Origin: Stratiolaelaps scimitus
Lineage: Eukaryota > Arthropoda > Arachnida > Mesostigmata > Laelapidae
Length of the DNA stretch: 64,000 bases
Assembly: GCA_019614645.1 (NCBI GenBank)
Contig: JABWDB010000048.1
Span: forward strand, 1,557,501 to 1,621,500
Direction of reading: 5' to 3'
Shown here piece after piece: positions 48,243 through 58,716 of the stretch. A program made the translations under genes and the position numbers. The notes beneath the pieces are model-generated. The model had not been told where the DNA came from. It did no database searches and saw nothing but the letters and a program-made list of their open reading frames with translations. Each line of letters begins with the position of its first letter. Positions within the stretch are counted from its first letter, which is position 1.

Positions 48243-50243
48243 ATGGGCGACCCTTTAAAGTGGCTGTCATTGCTTTCATTTTGCGTATGGACGTTTGAAA
48301 CAACAAACTGTTGCCAATGCTTAGGGAGCCCAGCTGAAGAGGGACTTAAAGTTGACGATTTACCAGCGGGGCTCAACCGCGATACAATTAGGTCATTTCT
48401 ACGCGAGGCGGTAACTGCGTTGAAAACATCCACAAATTGGCCTGGTCCCGCTGTCTGTCAGGGCTCTGATCAAACGTCAGAATCCTCAGACAAAAAATCA
48501 ATACCCATACGAAAAGTGGTCGTTGTTAACATCGGCTGCCACATTGACGTTCTTCTCCGACAATCGATTGATGTATCCTTTCTAGACGTCAACCTGCCGG
48601 GAAGACAATTGAGAAAGTCTGCACCGCTATTCGAGAACAATGCTTTATACCAAAAGACCAAGCAAACATATTCAGTATACTTAGCTGCCAGCTGCAGTAA
48701 GAGCATTTCAATGCAATCTCTTAATGGGGATTATCGGACTGGTCGTAATGGAGACGATTTTAGTATTCGAAAGGGTAGACAAACCATTCTAATGATGGGC
48801 ATCCCACTAACACAGACAATCCACGTGCGTCTGAGTGCTGACATCGACTCGATCGAAAAGGACCATGGCGGCCCAATAATGGAGATTCAGGCGATTTTCA
48901 ATTTCCGAAAACAACCTGCTCAGCCACCGACGCTTTGGACAAGGCACCGAGCGTCCGGGATAAGCTATGTACCGCTACTTAACATGCACTTTCGTGTCGG
49001 GACAAGCCTGCCGGAGCGACTTCAATCCTTCGAAGAAAGTATAGGCTACTCATTGTGTGGTCGAGATCGGACTCAGATACGTCACGAAGTTGTCGAACGA
49101 AACAGCGAGATCAGCCTGACACAATATTATTTTGGCGATTCTCCGCTGAAGAATACAGCGATCAGAGCTAGTCTTGTTATTACACCTAAAGCACCAGACA
49201 GAAACAGTGCTCACCTGAAGAGGATCGACCAGGAGCTCGCAAGCGGAATCGCCATGGTGCCCTTAGTATCGAAGGCAGGACAGGCTTCTCGAACAGTATT
49301 TCAACCAATCATTTGGATTCCTCTAATCGTCATCGCGTTCGTCATATGCCTGATATTAAGCTGGCAATTATCATCAATCAAGCACGCGTTTGTCACCCAC
49401 CTGTTTCATTTGGTAGCGAGCATCTTCGCCTCTATATCCTGGCAATGGAGCACATACGCCGGGACGGACAACAGGACGTACCTAACGATGGTGATAATGA
49501 TCGTTGGCATATGGCTGTTGAATGTTCAGGTTATCGGCGTTCTGTTACGGGCGTCGATTGTTTCGTCGTTACAAAGCCTTCCGGATAACCGAGTGCAGGC
49601 GATCTCACAATGCATAAGCAAGGGTAACGATTTCCAAAGTAGGACAAACGTAGGACTTATAGTAGGTACGGGATGCCCCAATTCGATACGTGATCTTTTA
49701 AAGCAACTCCTTGGCGGAAAGGTTATTTGTCCGAAAGGTCATAATGTCGATCAGATCAAACAGAGGCTTTCTCCATTCATCTCGTTATATTCGCTCAACG
49801 TAGTTCATTCTCTGTACATGACCACGCTGTGGGTGGACCTTCAACATGTGGACATATTTAACAATGTGAGCTCATCGTCGGAAAGCCTTCCGGAACACGG
49901 GGATTCACACCTCCGAGGAGCCAATGATGGGTTCGATTTTGCGTTCTGTTGCGCAGGTATGGCGCAACTTCGGTTGACCCACGGTCTTCGACGGCCCCAT
50001 CAGGAGAAGGAGGATTCTTTCGATAAAGCACTTAAAGCATATATAGAGTTACCGTTATGTCCAAATGAAACCCCGGCTTGTCGACCTATTTTCCCACATG
50101 AGCGGAATCGACAGGACGCATATAGCGTTAGGATTCATGATGTGGAAATTTCATTCGTGCTCCTTGCGGCTGGATTGGCCTTGGCCATATTCGTGTTTCT
50201 GATAACGCAAATCTTCAAGAGTACAGTGGGACGAGAATTATGA
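48243..50243 (+). CDS. Divergent ionotropic receptor (IR)-like protein, single exon
   Basis: Predicted 666 residues, no intron. Residues 1-22 form a signal peptide. Residues 23-352 are an ectodomain whose last third should be the first ligand-binding lobe. M1 is at about 356-376 (WIPLIVIAFVICLILSWQL). A pore-loop-like segment lies at 387-402 (LFHLVASIFASISWQW). A long M3-like helix at 412-443 (TYLTMVIMIVGIWLLNVQVI, then GVLLRASIVSSL) sits where glutamate receptors have their gating motif. A second extracellular lobe covers 444-635. M4 is at 638-658, followed by an 8-residue cytoplasmic tail. Order, spacing and length fit arthropod IRs, which act as ligand-gated cation channels in chemosensory neurons. 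The glutamate-receptor M3 core SYTANLAAF is not conserved, and the usual Arg and Asp/Glu ligand residues cannot be placed by eye. The ATG has a purine at -3 (cgacATGg). A highly divergent lineage-specific IR is the best reading; a distant iGluR-like pseudoreceptor is less likely because the frame is intact. Confidence 0.65.
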   Translation: MGDPLKWLSLLSFCVWTFETTNCCQCLGSPAEEGLKVDDLPAGLNRDTIRSFLREAVTALKTSTNWPGPAVCQGSDQTSESSDKKSIPIRKVVVVNIGCHIDVLLRQSIDVSFLDVNLPGRQLRKSAPLFENNALYQKTKQTYSVYLAASCSKSISMQSLNGDYRTGRNGDDFSIRKGRQTILMMGIPLTQTIHVRLSADIDSIEKDHGGPIMEIQAIFNFRKQPAQPPTLWTRHRASGISYVPLLNMHFRVGTSLPERLQSFEESIGYSLCGRDRTQIRHEVVERNSEISLTQYYFGDSPLKNTAIRASLVITPKAPDRNSAHLKRIDQELASGIAMVPLVSKAGQASRTVFQPIIWIPLIVIAFVICLILSWQLSSIKHAFVTHLFHLVASIFASISWQWSTYAGTDNRTYLTMVIMIVGIWLLNVQVIGVLLRASIVSSLQSLPDNRVQAISQCISKGNDFQSRTNVGLIVGTGCPNSIRDLLKQLLGGKVICPKGHNVDQIKQRLSPFISLYSLNVVHSLYMTTLWVDLQHVDIFNNVSSSSESLPEHGDSHLRGANDGFDFAFCCAGMAQLRLTHGLRRPHQEKEDSFDKALKAYIELPLCPNETPACRPIFPHERNRQDAYSVRIHDVEISFVLLAAGLALAIFVFLITQIFKSTVGREL

Positions 50244-51242
50244 GGAATAACCAACCAATTTCTTCATATATGGAAGTGATCTAGAGATGTGGATTAGCAG
50301 ACAGTACTTTGGACTGACCTGAGGCCTCGTTTTATAGAGCGCCCTCGATATATATCCACTCAGGCATCGCCAGACTTATACTGTCGTTCGTTAAAGCGAC
50401 GTGTTATTAGCAGTTCGACCTATCGACCCGTACACAGCCCGCTTATCTGAACTGTGAAAAGTGGACATGAGTCCTATTCTCCATCAAAGGACAACATAGG
50501 AAGGATTAAGACGGACGAGGACCTTGATGGCCTGCATGAACGTCTACTTAACTATCGTACAGGACCAAAGTGCCCTGGTATCCCTTTTGAATAAGGAAAA
50601 TAATATTTCAACCTGTGTAGCAAAAAATAATCTTAAAATGAAAGATATCACAATATCTTATCGTATGCTAAGGGGTCAGAATCATTATCTCTGTCCTGTA
50701 GCGGAATCTACGCATTTGTCACTGCGAGAGGTGTTCACTCTTGAATGAGTGTCTTCTCCATAATGTGTAGTCGATGTAAACGCTGAAAATACTGCTTCTT
50801 TGCCTCGTGTTCGTTGTAGCACAGCCCGTTGCTTGAGCGCACTCGAGAAACAGCAACAACTAGAAATTAATAAGTAATCCAGAAAGTATAAAGGTTCGCA
50901 CAATAGTGCGTACGTGCTGCAGAAATCATGTACGCCTCGAACAGGCGAATACCCATTAGACTACTACACAATTGCTTTTGCATTGAATTGACACATCGCA
51001 GATTTATTAACCTAATCAAATTGAATAAATAAAGACAATTATACAAGTTAGTCACCGACGACGCTGCGTGAGGTATCGTTATACGTTATTCCGTAAACGT
51101 CCTGTAATAAAGCTAGCAACGTTTGAAATATAGGATGAAATAGCTGTTTTTAAAAAAAGATACATTTTACTTTTATTTCGACTTTTCGATTTTACACGCT
51201 TGGTCGTTGCCAGCAGTTAGACGAGCTGAAAAATAATACCAC
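50244..51242. other. 3' flank of the receptor gene
   Basis: Overlapping AATAAA signals occur at 51024-51033, about 780 bases after the TGA, and could end a long 3' untranslated region. A 73-codon ATG frame at 50527-50748 starting MACMNVYLTIVQDQ is open and not low-complexity, but would sit inside that region. I do not call it a gene. Confidence 0.4.
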
Positions 51243-52464
51243 AATACTATATACAAAGTTGTTGAGTTATGGATGGAACTGCAGTTCTTAACAGCGGTCG
51301 AGTTCTCCTCGATATGTCACCAGGTCTCGATGTCGGTAGCATATCGCTAATGTTAACTGTTACATATTCGCTAATGGCGAGGACTGAGCTGTTAAGAGCT
51401 GAGGCCTAGGTGAGATAGGGGAACAGCTGAGGGTCAGCTCGAAAAACAATTTTAATGCCGAGAACAACGCGTGAGCGTCAGGTAGCGCGTAGCTGTTCAT
51501 TGATTCAATATACAAGATAATGCTTTCTGTCTGTATAATCGAATTGTATATAGACCTTGCCGTCGCTGGTCTACTGTTGCTAACAACAGCTAATATATGA
51601 TAACAAGTGGAGTTATTATTATTATTATTATATGTATATACAACTTGAAACATACAATAATTAGAGAATTAGTGAAGTAATCATCTATCGATTACCTACA
51701 ACAGAGCTCTGTTCGGGAAGTTCTTTAGCAGACGCAGGCAACAATACAATAACTAGATTAATTAATGTTGTACCCTCTTTCAGCCTGTTCTTAAAGGCGC
51801 CAGCGATTGAACTCGATTGAATCTTCTAGACTGATCTATCCTTCCTTGGACAAACGGGTTCAGATGAAAGAGCATACTTTCGTTCCTTGCAGAGCGTTTT
51901 GCTAAGCGTTTCACAATGAATCTACCCTGATTTGCATAGACACTCGGTATCAGGTGGTAAGCACGACCCTGTAGGGACATTTTTTATGGGTAACAGTGGC
52001 GGGCCATCTAGAAATTGTTGAATTATCAATTTGAAGTGTTCATTGAATTGTTCCACCTAATGCCGACTGGCGGACCTACGAAACCTCTGAAATGTCTGCT
52101 TTCCAAACCTGCATTGATACTGTGTTAATATATTCCTTATACAGACAATTAAATGCATCGTGCAATTACCAGCATCGCACTAAGTCACCAAGCATCATTA
52201 CACCGAATGAGCTATTATATAATAGAATGGATATCTCCAAATTAACGCTAGCCTTTTTTCCCGATAAATGTACTGTCGACTGTTTCAATATAATCGATTC
52301 GAATTATCTAAAAAAATAACACAAAATTAAAACCTTCTCACTTTTCTCCGACGTCACCGGCGCTCGAAGTAACCCCATAACTACTTCACGTAGTTACCAT
52401 CCCCGAGAGAAATAGAGAGACAAACAGCAAACATATAATAACAATACAATAATACAATACAAAA
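51243..52464. other. AT-rich non-coding stretch
   Basis: A degraded SINE-1-like inverted fragment is possible at about 51245-51345 (ggaactgcagttcttaacag, gatatgtcaccaggtctcga). An ATT run lies near 51613-51631. No gene recognised. Confidence 0.45.
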
Positions 52465-52520
52465 CTTGATTTATTAACGAAACTGCAGTTTTATCACAAC
52501 ACTTAAGTTCTCGTAAAAAT
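52465..52520 (-). repeat. SINE-1 partial copy, inverted
   Basis: cttgatttattaacgaaact, gcagttttatcacaacactt and aagttctcgtaaaa match the inverted 3' half of the family. Confidence 0.6.
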
Positions 52521-52666
52521 AATAGCCGAAAAGTAAGTGTCGTCTCATGAATGATTTCAAATGCTACCGATTTCTGGAAACGGCATTATTCACATCAACT
52601 TTTTTTTGGTTATCATAAAAGTAACAGTATAAAAGGGACAACAACGAGGACAAACACCACTAATGG

Positions 52667-52701
<35 letters not shown>

Positions 52702-53304
52702 GCAGCAACAACAGCAGCAACAACAACAACGCCAACAGCCATCACGCTGCATCGTCTGCAGAGGAAGAAGAAGACAGGGGCGGGGCGGGTGCGTGCTGGC
52801 TGGCTGGCTAACTATGGCTAACTAGTATCTTTCGTCCGAATCCTCACTCGTTCACCTCTCAGACGTCGGCGTCGTCGTCGCTGTCTCCCCCCGTTCCCCA
52901 CACACCTGTCTTAGTTCTTTCTTCTTGGTCCCGTTTTTTTTTTCTCTTTCTTTTATATCTTCGAGCATCAGTAGCAGCAGAAACAGCACCGCCGCCGCCA
53001 CCGCCACCACCAGCACCACCATGACGAGCAAGTTTCCCTTGTTGCAGCTTTTCCTACCGTTGTTCCCATTGCTTCTTCTTGTTCCGTTCGTTGTTCGGCT
53101 GCTCCCTCGCTAACGGCAGCCCCATCATTCTGCTGCTGCTGCTGCTTTACTAGCGTTCTCCATCATGCGACGACTGGCTGGGTTGGTCCGTTGGCACGTT
53201 CCGCCGCTACGATCTCCTGCCGGCGCCTTGTCCGTATTCGTGAGTTCCTCGAACACACTCGCGCCCCAGCACCAGCAGGCCCTTGTAGCGACCCCGGCAT
53301 CTCT

Positions 53305-53342
<38 letters not shown>

Positions 53343-53830
53343 CGGCCAAACAATATACAGCGGCGTTCCGGCCGAACGAGGCGTTCTCCGTATGCTGCTC
53401 GAACGCGAGTGCGCGGACAACTTCGGCCGGGTGTTCGGGTGCACGCTCAGTAGTAGCAGCAGCAGCAGCATTGGCGGGGGGGTTGTTGGGTTGGCAGTGG
53501 TGCAGCCTCTTTCGCTACAAGGAGGCGCTGTGGGACACTGCTCAGGATGGGGGGTGAGAGAGAGAGAGCGAGAGAGAGAGGGACCCTGTGTTTCGAGCGA
53601 CCCTGTGTTTCCTTTGGGGTATCCACTACCCCTGTGTTTAGCAAGCTGTGGCCCGCCTGGGCGGGCGTTCGGGCTCACGCGACCATTAATCTTATGTAGA
53701 AACCGGAACTTGCATACAGTTCCTGCCTTCGGGTCCCACGATGGGCCAGATGTAGGATTCATATTGATTTACGCGTGAGTGAAAGAGCAGTGCTGCTGCT
53801 GCAGCAGCAGCAGCATCATCTACCTACGTA
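52521..53830. other. Cluster of different triplet repeats in a GC-rich block
   Basis: In order: AAC/CAG-type run at 52665-52732, GCC-rich patch near 52990-53015, CTG run near 53130-53146, GCC run at 53304-53339, AGC run near 53453-53471, GA run near 53554-53580 and a palindromic CTG/CAG at 53791-53812. Frames on both strands give poly-Asn, poly-Pro or poly-Ala depending on phase, with frames up to 199 codons. None has a recognisable domain, so these are treated as repeats and not proteins. Confidence 0.55.
53304..53339. repeat. (GCC)n trinucleotide run
   Basis: About twelve uninterrupted GCC units. It reads as poly-Pro, poly-Ala or poly-Arg on one strand and poly-Gly/Ala on the other. Confidence 0.9.
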
Positions 53831-54264
53831 TTGAGTAAATCCACGCGCATCCAGTGTGATGCATGTAACGTTGTCGTTAACACGGCGGCCGGCTGCTGCC
53901 TGACTAGAGAGAACAATGCATTGTTAAGTGATCGTAATTTTTGTCACCGATCACTTTCTTATCTCTCACTGGATTAGATATCGTGAAAATGCAAACACTG
54001 ATGGTCTGATTAAGACGTTGAACTTTTCATCAAACTTTCAAAAGCCGATTAGCGGTTTCTACTACGAGTCCGGGTTGCCGTAATCTCGTTGAATATCTAG
54101 TAGGTAGTTGTCAAGCATAGCCAGTTTGCCGTATACTATGGCTACTGTTTTTTAGCGGGATGAGGCACACTCTAATTATTATTATTATTATTAATATTTT
54201 TATTGACAGTCGTGTTTCTGCGAGCCAATAAGAACATTGATGGGTGCGCTGGTTCCCTCGTTGA
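53831..54264. other. Non-coding spacer
   Basis: Contains an ATT run near 54176-54193. No gene recognised. Confidence 0.45.
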
Positions 54265-54445
54265 CCTGTGTCTACATTCAAACGCACGGATTTAACTCGG
54301 TTCCTTGTGACACTGAAAGATAACTTACAAGACCTACAAAAGCTCAACAAAGACGAAGCCCGTTTTCAAATCAAGTTCACTTCTTCGCGCCGTTATGAAT
54401 TTATCAATGCAAAATTGACCGAAATAATGCCAAGCGTGCCGACTC
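54265..54445 (+). pseudogene. Possible coding relic interrupted by repeat family 3
   Basis: A non-repetitive open frame begins right after a TGA and gives STFKRTDLTRFLVTLKDNLQ, then DLQKLNKDEARFQIKFTSS, then RRYEFINAKLTEIMPSVPTL. It has no ATG at the beginning and runs into the family 3 repeat at about 54438. The lysine- and leucine-rich, helix-like composition resembles a real protein more than the surrounding DNA. It could be a piece of a retroelement gag-like protein or an old exon. I cannot name it. Confidence 0.2.
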
Positions 54446-54615
54446 TGGGGAAGAGATACACTCTCAGCAGAGGATGGTTTTAGCAGGCAGAGGCGTTTTG
54501 TCATCCACGTCAACCCCCCTGCACTGGATCGGCCCACTTTCATGGAGATTGGAATGTCTCCGGCGGTGACCGTGCGTTTGAAAAAAATTTCCTCCTCTAA
54601 AAAAAAAAAAAAAAA
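54438..54615 (+). repeat. Repeat family 3, copy 2
   Basis: Matches the copy at 9297-9472 through its whole length with few differences, including the order of three long shared blocks. It ends in an A-run of about 18 (near 54599-54616). The poly-A end suggests retroposition in this orientation. Confidence 0.75.
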
Positions 54616-55150
54616 ATGGACGGAAGCTGAAACAACTATCACTATTACAAGATGTACTGTGCAATTTATGCGGGTGTCAATCTTCGTGGAGAATCTCCTG
54701 CAGTTGATTTGGAGTTTGTCGAAATCTCCTTCGGACGAGCCCAGCGATTCTCTCAACAATTCCTCGTCCTTAACATGCGTTTCGAGTGAGCCATTATTGA
54801 GCCGCACTTCGAGGCAGCTCAGAAAGCGCTGAAATTACAGTTTTGAACCATATGATATATATATATATATATATATATTTTGGGATGAATGCTAAGCGCT
54901 CTCGTATGTGCCGAGAACACATCGGTCTCTGTAACAGTACTGAGAGAGTATCCGATTGGCTGAGTTCGCTCCCTTTCGACGTTCACTTATTTTAAAGATT
55001 AGCTTAGCAAATATTTCACTAAAGCAGCGCCTCTTTCCCTTAACGTCCACGATGCAATGAACTCCGCTTATGCATTTACCTTTGGGGTAGATCTAGGATA
55101 GTTGATGGATTGAATGAGATAGGTATGATCCTGCTCATCTTTGGAGAGGC
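54616..55150. other. Non-coding spacer with (TA)n
   Basis: (TA)n run at about 54853-54879. No gene recognised. Confidence 0.45.
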
Positions 55151-55728
55151 GGTTGATTTCATCCAGGGTCAAATATCATCTTGCTCTTCATCTTGTTCGT
55201 TCCTAGGTGGGGCGTACTACGCCTAAGACTCTATCCGCTCGCTGTATATGGTCGAAGTCAAATAAGGAAGCTGACTCGGTGGCAGGGGATGACCGCGCAC
55301 ATTATGGGGGAGGCGGGCGGGCGGGCAGTCTGGCAGTCGTGGGGGGCTTCACATGACGAGCCGCCGCAATGGCAGCCAATGCTCTTGGTCGGGTCAGAAG
55401 CCTGACTCCCCCTCTACCCCCCCCCCCCCGGGTGGGGCTACCGGAGACCTCTGGCATCTCCGAAGCTCCAATGTAAAGGGGGATGCAGCCAGGCCAGCGA
55501 CCGATGTTGAGCTTTCATGCTACCCGGTGTTCTCTGGACGGCGGGGAGCTGGCCACAGTGGTCGTCTGTGGATGTCTGCCGGGACGTCTGCTGCCATGAT
55601 TACATCCGACCCGAACCGATCCCGTCCCGTTTCGTTATGCTCTGGCTATTGGTCCAGCGGATAGCCGGCTCGGCACACCGCTAGTGGTTCAGCCGAAGGC
55701 CTTCTGTGCAAGAAGGCCTCTCAATAAA
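55151..55728 (+). mobile_element. Possible 3' end of an unclassified retroelement
   Basis: A GC-rich segment of about 550 bases, unlike its flanks, ends with a perfect 8-bp stem (aggccttc / gaaggcct, 55697-55704 and 55712-55719, 7-base loop). AATAAA follows at once, at 55723-55728, and then AT-rich DNA. A hairpin before a terminal AATAAA is typical of the 3' end of some LINE-like elements. No reverse-transcriptase frame is seen, so this would be a 5'-truncated copy. A C-run lies at about 55419-55430. Confidence 0.3.
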
Positions 55729-56244
55729 GTCAATATATCTGCAAATATAGGGTGGCATGGACCGCACGCCTGCACTGGATAAGGACAGGGAACGGACCTC
55801 AGGACTCTGAACTCAAAGAGCGTCTAGCCCTCAACAACGCAGGGTTGGGGGCCGAAGGAGACGGGAGAGGCCTTCGTCCTAAGGGATCTCACTTGTTTTG
55901 CACTTGCTTTACGGAGCAATATCCACCGTAGTGCCAGTAACTACGAAACTAAAGGCGCGTGCGTCTTATTCAATAAGTCAATGTGCTGAATAGATTCCTT
56001 GCATACAATCGAGACAACAAGGCAAACTTTGTAAAAAAAATTATCTATTCATTTATTACAATCAAGACGATAACAGGCTAGAAACAACAAGTGTGTACCA
56101 ATTTCGCTAGTTCCTTTAATAGATACATAAAACCTTTAGTCAATAAAGTTATAAGAGATAGACGATTATCTTGCGAAACATCAGCCTAGCTTTACAGTGA
56201 AACATTTGTTGGATAGTCATTCTGAAACATTTGTTATAACAGTG
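55729..56244. other. Spacer
   Basis: Possible very diverged SINE-1 3' end near 56095-56145 (ctagttcctttaatagatac, aaaacctttagtc). No gene recognised. Confidence 0.4.
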
Positions 56245-56415
56245 TTTAAGAAACACGCATGTTGATTCACAGCCAACATTTCACGTCCACGGTACAACTG
56301 CTTTCGGTACATTTCGTCATGAGGCTAACCTCCCAAATGCAAATGTGCATTTAGGGTGGGGATCGAACAACCTGTGTGTGCACCCGCGGTTGTAAGGTAG
56401 ACGCGCACACGAACG
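56245..56415 (-). repeat. SINE-2 copy, inverted
   Basis: Shares ttcacagccaacatttcacg, tccacggtacaactgctttc, gtcatgaggctaacctccca and aatgcaaatgtgcat. The inverted tRNA-like head follows, with gggtggggatcgaacaacct. It is close to full length and is the best match to the 26.85 kb copy. Confidence 0.7.
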
Positions 56416-56573
56416 CCACCGGGGGGCTCAACTCGAGTTTAGGTCTTCAGGACTGTACGATACGAAATCAACTCTAATCCGGTTGACATTGGATGCCACC
56501 TAAAGATATGAAGCTAATTGAATGCATCACATTACATGGCCACGTGTACCACATATATACGTATATGGCAGAC

Positions 56574-56579
56574 TTTATT
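56574..56579 (-). terminator. Polyadenylation signal of paralogue B
   Basis: AATAAA on the minus strand, about 61 bases after the stop codon, giving a short 3' untranslated region. Confidence 0.65.
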
Positions 56580-56639
56580 TTGTACACTTCTGATGATACA
56601 TATGTACACTCTGTATACAATAACACGTATAGCCATCGT

Positions 56640-57479
56640 TTAGTGATGGTACTTCTTGATGATCTTCGTCTCAATGGGTATAGCTGCGGCGTGGGAAATT
56701 GGTGCAGGAGCATACGAGATGGCTGGGGCAGCGGCAATGATTGGCAGCGGGGCGGCTGCTACGATCGGAGCAGGTCCGGCCACGGCGATAGGGCCGGCGT
56801 TAAGAAGACCCGGACCGAGGCCCAAGGCGGGTCCACCGATGGGCGCTGGCAGGGGCGCGATAGCGGGAGCATGAGCGACGTGAACACTCGGGACCTCGGG
56901 CTCCTGAATAAACTCAACCCGAGGAGCGAGGGAAGGTCCACGTACGACCTGCACGATCCTGGCGGGCGCGGGTCCAGGCTTCTGGACGTCGATCACCTGT
57001 GCACCGGTGGCCTGATGGAGTACGCGCTCAACGTGAGCAGGACCGGAGCTCTTTGAGATCACACGAATAACACTCTGTGGCTCGCCCGGCGCCTGCAGCC
57101 TGAGAATCTGCGGGGGAGCCTGAGGCGCCTCATGGACCCGGATGATCTGCCCACCCTGGCTGAACTCCTCGAGTCGGATCACTGGTCGCGCATTGTGCGT
57201 GTGAATCTCGTGTAGACGGGGTGCCAAGGGTGCGGCCGCTGCGATCGGTCCACCTACGAACGACGTGGCAACCGGCGCAGCGAGAAGAGCGCCACCACCG
57301 ACGGCACCAAAACCACCTCCGTAGCTGACTCCAACGGGGGCAGCAGCGTGTCCATACGAGACAGCAGCAGGAGCAGTAAACACCGAGTGACCGGAGTCAC
57401 CCCCCAGAGAAGTATCACCCCCGAGATATCCAGCGCGCGCGGCGGCCACAACCACAGAGAAAACGGCAAGCACCTTCAT
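56640..57479 (-). CDS. Secreted beta-repeat structural (cuticle-like) protein, paralogue B
   Basis: Predicted 279 residues, single exon, ending in TAA. The frame extends 20 codons upstream, but the ATG at 57479 begins the signal peptide (MKVLAVFSVVVAAARA, cleavage before Gly-Tyr-Leu), matching the other two paralogues. Residues 18-87 are Gly/Ala/Ser-rich. The core from Arg88 (RLHEIHTHNARPVIRLEEF) to about residue 207 keeps the 12-13-residue hydrophobic units, including AHVERVLHQATGAQVIDVQK, identical to paralogue C over that stretch. The tail is Ala/Pro-rich without the octad repeats of paralogue A and ends TKIIKKYHH, like A. It is transcribed in the same direction as paralogue C, about 3.3 kb downstream of it. 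The strict conservation of the core against free variation of the arms suggests the core is the functional, probably assembling, unit. Confidence 0.85.
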   Translation of the reverse strand: MKVLAVFSVVVAAARAGYLGGDTSLGGDSGHSVFTAPAAVSYGHAAAPVGVSYGGGFGAVGGGALLAAPVATSFVGGPIAAAAPLAPRLHEIHTHNARPVIRLEEFSQGGQIIRVHEAPQAPPQILRLQAPGEPQSVIRVISKSSGPAHVERVLHQATGAQVIDVQKPGPAPARIVQVVRGPSLAPRVEFIQEPEVPSVHVAHAPAIAPLPAPIGGPALGLGPGLLNAGPIAVAGPAPIVAAAPLPIIAAAPAISYAPAPISHAAAIPIETKIIKKYHH

Positions 57480-57625
57480 TTCGACAAAGCTCGAGATACT
57501 GCTGCGTTGACGCACACACACCCACAGAATACTGTGCACCTCAGTCGGTTCCGTTGGCGAGCTGGCGACTTCGACACCCGTACCTCAGCTAGAACACTGT
57601 GGCTTTTACTGTGGCTGTGACCCAG

Positions 57626-57632
57626 TTAAATA
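57626..57632 (-). promoter_or_regulatory. Possible TATA-like element of paralogue B
   Basis: On the minus strand ctaTTTAActggg reads TATTTAA about 147 bases before the ATG. A second candidate is the weaker taaaag near 57605. Neither is as convincing as those of paralogues A and C. Confidence 0.3.
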
Positions 57633-58332
57633 GTTGGCGATATCTGGCGGAATGACTTTCTTTCTCCTCAGGGTCCCCCGGGGCTTCCCGAGCGAATCCG
57701 CATGTGGGAACGTAGGAAGGAGCGTATGAGAGAAAAACAAGTGCGAATCGAATGAACAGGGCCGACATTCAGCCAAAGCTACCCAGCACAATCAATGATG
57801 AACGTGCTAATACAGAAATAGTCGAATAGAATTCGGCCAGCGACGGACAAGCGTATTGATTCGACGTGATCCGAATATCGACGACGCGCCCCTGTCCCGC
57901 GGCTGCTACTTGCCACCGGCTCGGTGCCTTGATAAAGCCATCCGTGTGTGGGTGTCTGTGGGTGTCTGTGTGGATATAATCCGTCTCATTGCGTTACACA
58001 TTAAATTGAGCCCGAGCTATGACCGTCCGGCCGTCCGCCCGTCCGCCCGCGAGCTCCGCGCATGGAACACGCGCCAATGGAAGAAGCGTACACTAGACGG
58101 CTTAGTATATCCGTCGTCTTTGGTGTATCTGACTGTCCTGCCGTGTGTCTGTCGACGGTACACTAACAATAGACAATCGTTGCACTGATAAGATTGTCGC
58201 TGAAAAACTCCTCATTGACAGCGTGGAATTAGCCGAGCTGCGTGTTTGCGATGCACTTGCCAATATATTTAGCACAATATTGTTATCATTATTATCATTA
58301 TCATCGTTATTATGACAAACCAGAAGCTACGC

Positions 58333-58716
58333 TTACGTGGCCGAAGGTGACATGCTAATCAACGCGAGAATTGACGTAGGTACAGCGATATCCAGTCCTA
58401 CACTCTGTCGTAGGTAGCTTTGATGGGTAGCGCTTGTAAGCAATGTGTCTGTATAGAAAATGACAGAAATATATTCCCACAGGGTGCGCGATGTCGCCGC
58501 GACTCCAACGTCAACCTCGTTTATCAGCGGTTCGTTCCAGGAAAGCTTCTTATACTGGCGGGTCCTTGGGATCGTCGTACCATGCGACGATTCGGAACGA
58601 AGCTGATATGAGGATAGCTGACGAAAATCTGATATCATATGAAGGATACTTTTTAGATCAACGGACTCTTCAAAAAGGCCGCCGTTAATCTCGTTTAATG
58701 TATTTGTTATTGGCAT
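58333..58716 (-). CDS. Hypothetical open frame of 127 codons
   Basis: An ATG at 58716 opens a frame to TGA-type termination near 58333. The composition is ordinary (MPITNTLNEINGGLFEESVD at the start) and not repeat-driven, and this is the longest such frame between paralogues B and C. No signal peptide, membrane segment or known motif is visible, and no promoter is obvious. Chance is as likely as a gene. Confidence 0.15.
   Translation of the reverse strand: MPITNTLNEINGGLFEESVDLKSILHMISDFRQLSSYQLRSESSHGTTIPRTRQYKKLSWNEPLINEVDVGVAATSRTLWEYISVIFYTDTLLTSATHQSYLRQSVGLDIAVPTSILALISMSPSAT

Noticed and set aside
52551..52811. 86-codon Asn-rich frame
   Set aside because: It is a translation of the AAC microsatellite without a flanking domain.
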